A DNA stretch of 64,000 nucleotides. Source: Epiperipatus broadwayi. Lineage: Eukaryota > Onychophora > Udeonychophora > Euonychophora > Peripatidae. The stretch is from NCBI GenBank assembly GCA_028023455.1, contig JAQFVV010013306.1, forward strand, positions 62,001-126,000, in the 5' to 3' direction. Below, piece after piece: positions 60,991-64,000 of this stretch; position 1 is the first letter of the stretch; each line of letters begins with the position of its first letter. The notes under the pieces are model-generated. The model was given only the letters and a program-made list of their open reading frames with translations. It made no database searches and had not been told where the DNA came from. The translations under genes were made by a program, and so were the position numbers.

Positions 60991-63900
60991 AAATGTATAT
61001 ATTAACAATAACAATAATAAATGATTAGTATCAACAACAATAATAATAATTAATAACAACAACAAGAATGAAATAATAACAACACCAAAAATAATGACTT
61101 ACTAACATTACTAAAAATTAATTAGTAATGACAATAACAATTACTAACAAAAACAATAAAAAATAATTAGTAACAACAACAATAATATTGACATTGTTAC
61201 TAATTCATTATTATTATTGTTGCTGTTACTAACTAATTATTATTGCTGTTACTAATTAATTAATTATTGTTTTTCTGGTAATTATTATTATTATTAATTA
61301 ATTATTAATAATGTTAGTAAGTCATTATTATTGGTGTTGTTATTAATTCATTCTTTTTGTTTTTACAAATTAATTATTATTGATGTTGATAGTAGTTAAT
61401 TTTTATTGTTACTAATTAATGATTATAGTTACTAATATTACTGCTGTTGTTACTAAATAATTATTATTGTTAGTAATTATTATTGCTGTTATTACAAATT
61501 ATTAACAATGTTAGTAAGTCATTATTATTATTGCTGTTACTAAGTAATTATTATTGTTGTTGTTTATAAGTAATTATTGTTGTTGTTACTATATTGTTGT
61601 TATTAGTAACTATTATTGTTGTTATTACTAATTAATCATAAATAATGTTAGTAAGTCATTATTGTTGTTGTTGTTACTAATTCAATATTACTGTTGTTAT
61701 TAATGAATTATTATTGTTGTTGTTACTAATCATTTATTATTGTTTTTGTTACTAATGTTGTTGTTGTTACTAGTTAATTTTTAATGTTGTTGTTAGTAAT
61801 TATTATTGTTGTTATTATAAATTAATTATTAATAATGGTAGTAAGTCATTATTAGTGGTGTTTTTACTACTTCATTATTATTGTTGTTTGTACTAATTAG
61901 TTGTTTTGTTGTGGTCACTAATTATTATTTAGTAATTATTATTGTTGTTATTATAAATTAATTATTAATAATGGTAGTAAGTCATTATTAGTGGTGTTTT
62001 TACTACTTCATTATTATTGTTGTTTGTACTAATTAGTTATTTTTGTTGTGGTCACTAATTATTATTGTTGTTAGTAATTATTATTGTTGTAATTACTAAT
62101 TAATTATAAATAATGTTGGTAAGTCATTATTATTGGGGTTGTTACTAAATCATTATTATTGTTTTTGTTACTAATTATTGTTGTTACTAGTTATTGTTGT
62201 TACTAGTTAATTATTATTGATATTGTTACTAACTCATTATTATTGTTTTTGTTACTAATTATTGTTGTTGTTACTAGTTATTGTTGTTACTAGTTAATTA
62301 TTATTGATATTGTTACTAACTCATTATTATTGTTGCTGTTACTAATTAATTATTATTGTTACTAATTAATTATTGTTGTTACTAATTAATTATTATTGTT
62401 ATTGCTAGTAATTATTATTGTTGTTATTACTAAATAATTATTTATAATGTTAGTAAGTCATTATTATTGGTGTTGTTACTAATTCATAATTATTGGTGTT
62501 ACTAATTCATTATTATTGTTGTTGTTACTAATTAATTATTATTGTTGTTACTAATTAAGTATTATTGCTGTAAATAATTATTATTGTTGTTGACACTAAT
62601 TAATTATAATTGTTACTAATTAATGATTGTTGTTAATAATTAATTATTGTTGTTGCTATTAATGTTTATAGTTGTTACTAATAATTATTGTTGTTGCTAA
62701 TCACTTTTTATTGTTGTTGCTAGTAATCATTTATTATTCTTATTGTTACTAATGAATTTTTATTTTTGTAACTAATTAATTATTATTGTTGTTAATAATC
62801 ATTATTGTTGTTATTTCTATTTACTTATTAATAATGTTAGTAAGTCATTATTATCGCTGTTCTTATTAATAAATTATTATTGGTGTTATTACTAATTCAT
62901 TATTATAATTGTTATTACTAACTAATTATTATTGTTGTATTTAGTAATTTTTATTACTATCATTAATTAATTATTAATAATGTTGGTAAGTCATTATTAT
63001 TGGTGTTGTTACTAATTCATTATTATTGTTGTAGTTAGTAAATCATTATTATTGTTGTTGTCAATAATTAATTGTTATTGGTATTAATACTAATTCATTA
63101 TTATTGTTGCTCTTACTAATTAATTATTATTGTTGTTACTCATTAATTATTGTTGTTGTTACTAATTATTATTGCGTTTGTCAGTAATTGTTATTGTTGT
63201 AATTACTAATTATTAATAATGTTAGTAAGTCATTATTATTGGTGTTGTTACTAATTCATTATTATTGTTGTAGTTACTAATTCATTATTATTGTTGTTGT
63301 CAATAATTAATTGTTATTGATATTAATACTAATTCATTATTATTGTTGTTACTAATTAATTATTATTGTTACTAATTCATTATTATTGTTGGTGTTACGA
63401 ATTAATTATTATTGTTGTTGTTAGTAATTATTATTGTTGTTTTTACTAATTAATTATTATTGTTTTTGATTCTAATTAATTATTATTGTTACTAATAAAT
63501 GATTATTGTTACTAATTATTAATGCTGTTGTTACTAATTAATTATTATTGCTGTTAGTAATTATTGTTGTTGATACTAATAAATTATAATTGTTACTAAT
63601 TAGTGATTGATGTTATTAATAATTAATTATTGATGTTTCTATTAATTTTTATAGTTATTACTAATAAATATTGTTGTAACTAATTAATTATTATTGTTTT
63701 TACTAATCACTTATTATGGTTATTGTTACCATTTATTTATTATTCTTGTTGTTACTAATTAATTTGGTTTTTGTTACTAATTAATTAGTATTGTTGTTGT
63801 TAGTAATTATTATTGTTGTTATTACTAATTAATTAATAATAATGTTAGTAAGTCATTATTATTGGCATTGTTACTAATTCATTATTATTGTTGTTGTTAT

Positions 63901-64000
63901 TAATTTGTTATAGTTGTTGTTACTAATTATTATTGTTGTTACTAATTAATTATTATTGTTGTTACTCATTAAATATTGGTGTTGTTACTAATTAATTATT
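60991..64000. repeat. TTATTG/TTGTTACTAA minisatellite with a strand switch, running off the window
   Basis: At least 3 kb built from short words (ATTATTATTGTTG, TTGTTACTAATTAATTA). The first 200 bp (60991-61190) carry the complementary words (AACAACAATAATAAT); the strand then flips near 61190. A longer period is overlaid: ATGTTAGTAAGTCATTATTA and close variants recur near 61310, 61506, 61637, 61835, 61972, 62112, 62451, 62834, 62980, 63218 and 63842. Spacings are about 130-200 bp in the first third and larger later. No coding potential. Confidence 0.92.

Noticed and set aside
1-64000. Prokaryotic or organellar systems (operons, CRISPR, phage)
   Set aside because: No dense coding, no ribosome-binding sites, no spaced direct repeats; LINEs, SINE-like pieces and microsatellites show nuclear eukaryotic DNA.

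Overview
Overall character. This window is very AT-rich (roughly three quarters A+T by eye). It has dense (TA)n runs, long palindromes, decayed non-LTR retrotransposons and no intact cellular gene that I can support. There is no operon-like gene packing, no rRNA and no CRISPR array. It reads as intergenic or deep-intronic DNA of an invertebrate animal with a repeat-rich nuclear genome. I cannot fix the taxon. Abundant (TA)n runs, RTE-like LINEs and tRNA-derived SINE-like pieces would fit a mollusc such as a cephalopod, or another AT-rich lophotrochozoan or cnidarian, but that is a low-confidence inference.

Layout, left half. About 1621-4767 is a 3.15-kb repeat whose reverse complement lies at 24031-27189, so the first 27 kb is framed by a giant inverted repeat with a loop of about 19 kb. 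Next to the first arm sits a multi-unit palindrome (4819-6089). Then come a perfect 56-bp tandem duplication (6957-7068), a probable hAT-type MITE (7547-7741) and a 3' scrap of a LINE (7930-7973). A long foldback element (14879-15673) is bounded by a 16-bp direct repeat. A 5'-truncated RTE-like LINE remnant lies at about 20910-21645.

Middle. A compound foldback (about 23780-28480) of the same family carries the second copy of the 3.15-kb repeat inside its left arm. A different palindrome (28949-29812) is bounded by an exact 18-bp direct repeat. A tRNA-like SINE head lies on the minus strand near 34095-34170.

Right half. A block of about 5-5.6 kb is duplicated in tandem (block I about 36250-43950; block II about 43960-57100). 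The two copies carry different insertions. Block I has two LINE 3' fragments and a half foldback. Block II has a complete foldback with a 10-bp duplicated site, a pair of 2-kb LTR-like repeats around a 710-bp interior, and a solo LTR-like copy on the minus strand. The copies therefore act as each other's empty sites. Both contain a 42-bp tandem repeat. In block I it stays open as a 14-residue peptide repeat ending at a perfect splice-donor consensus. A fourth, truncated LTR-like copy (59326 to about 60990) leads into at least 3 kb of a TTATTG/TTGTTACTAA minisatellite that flips strand near 61190 and runs off the window.

How it works together. The best-preserved protein-coding remnant is the LINE reverse transcriptase at 38874-40587, which has an RT domain uninterrupted for 412 codons and one frameshift before its zinc knuckle. 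Everything else looks non-autonomous. A recurring theme is that several unrelated repeats have boundaries at (TA)n runs.
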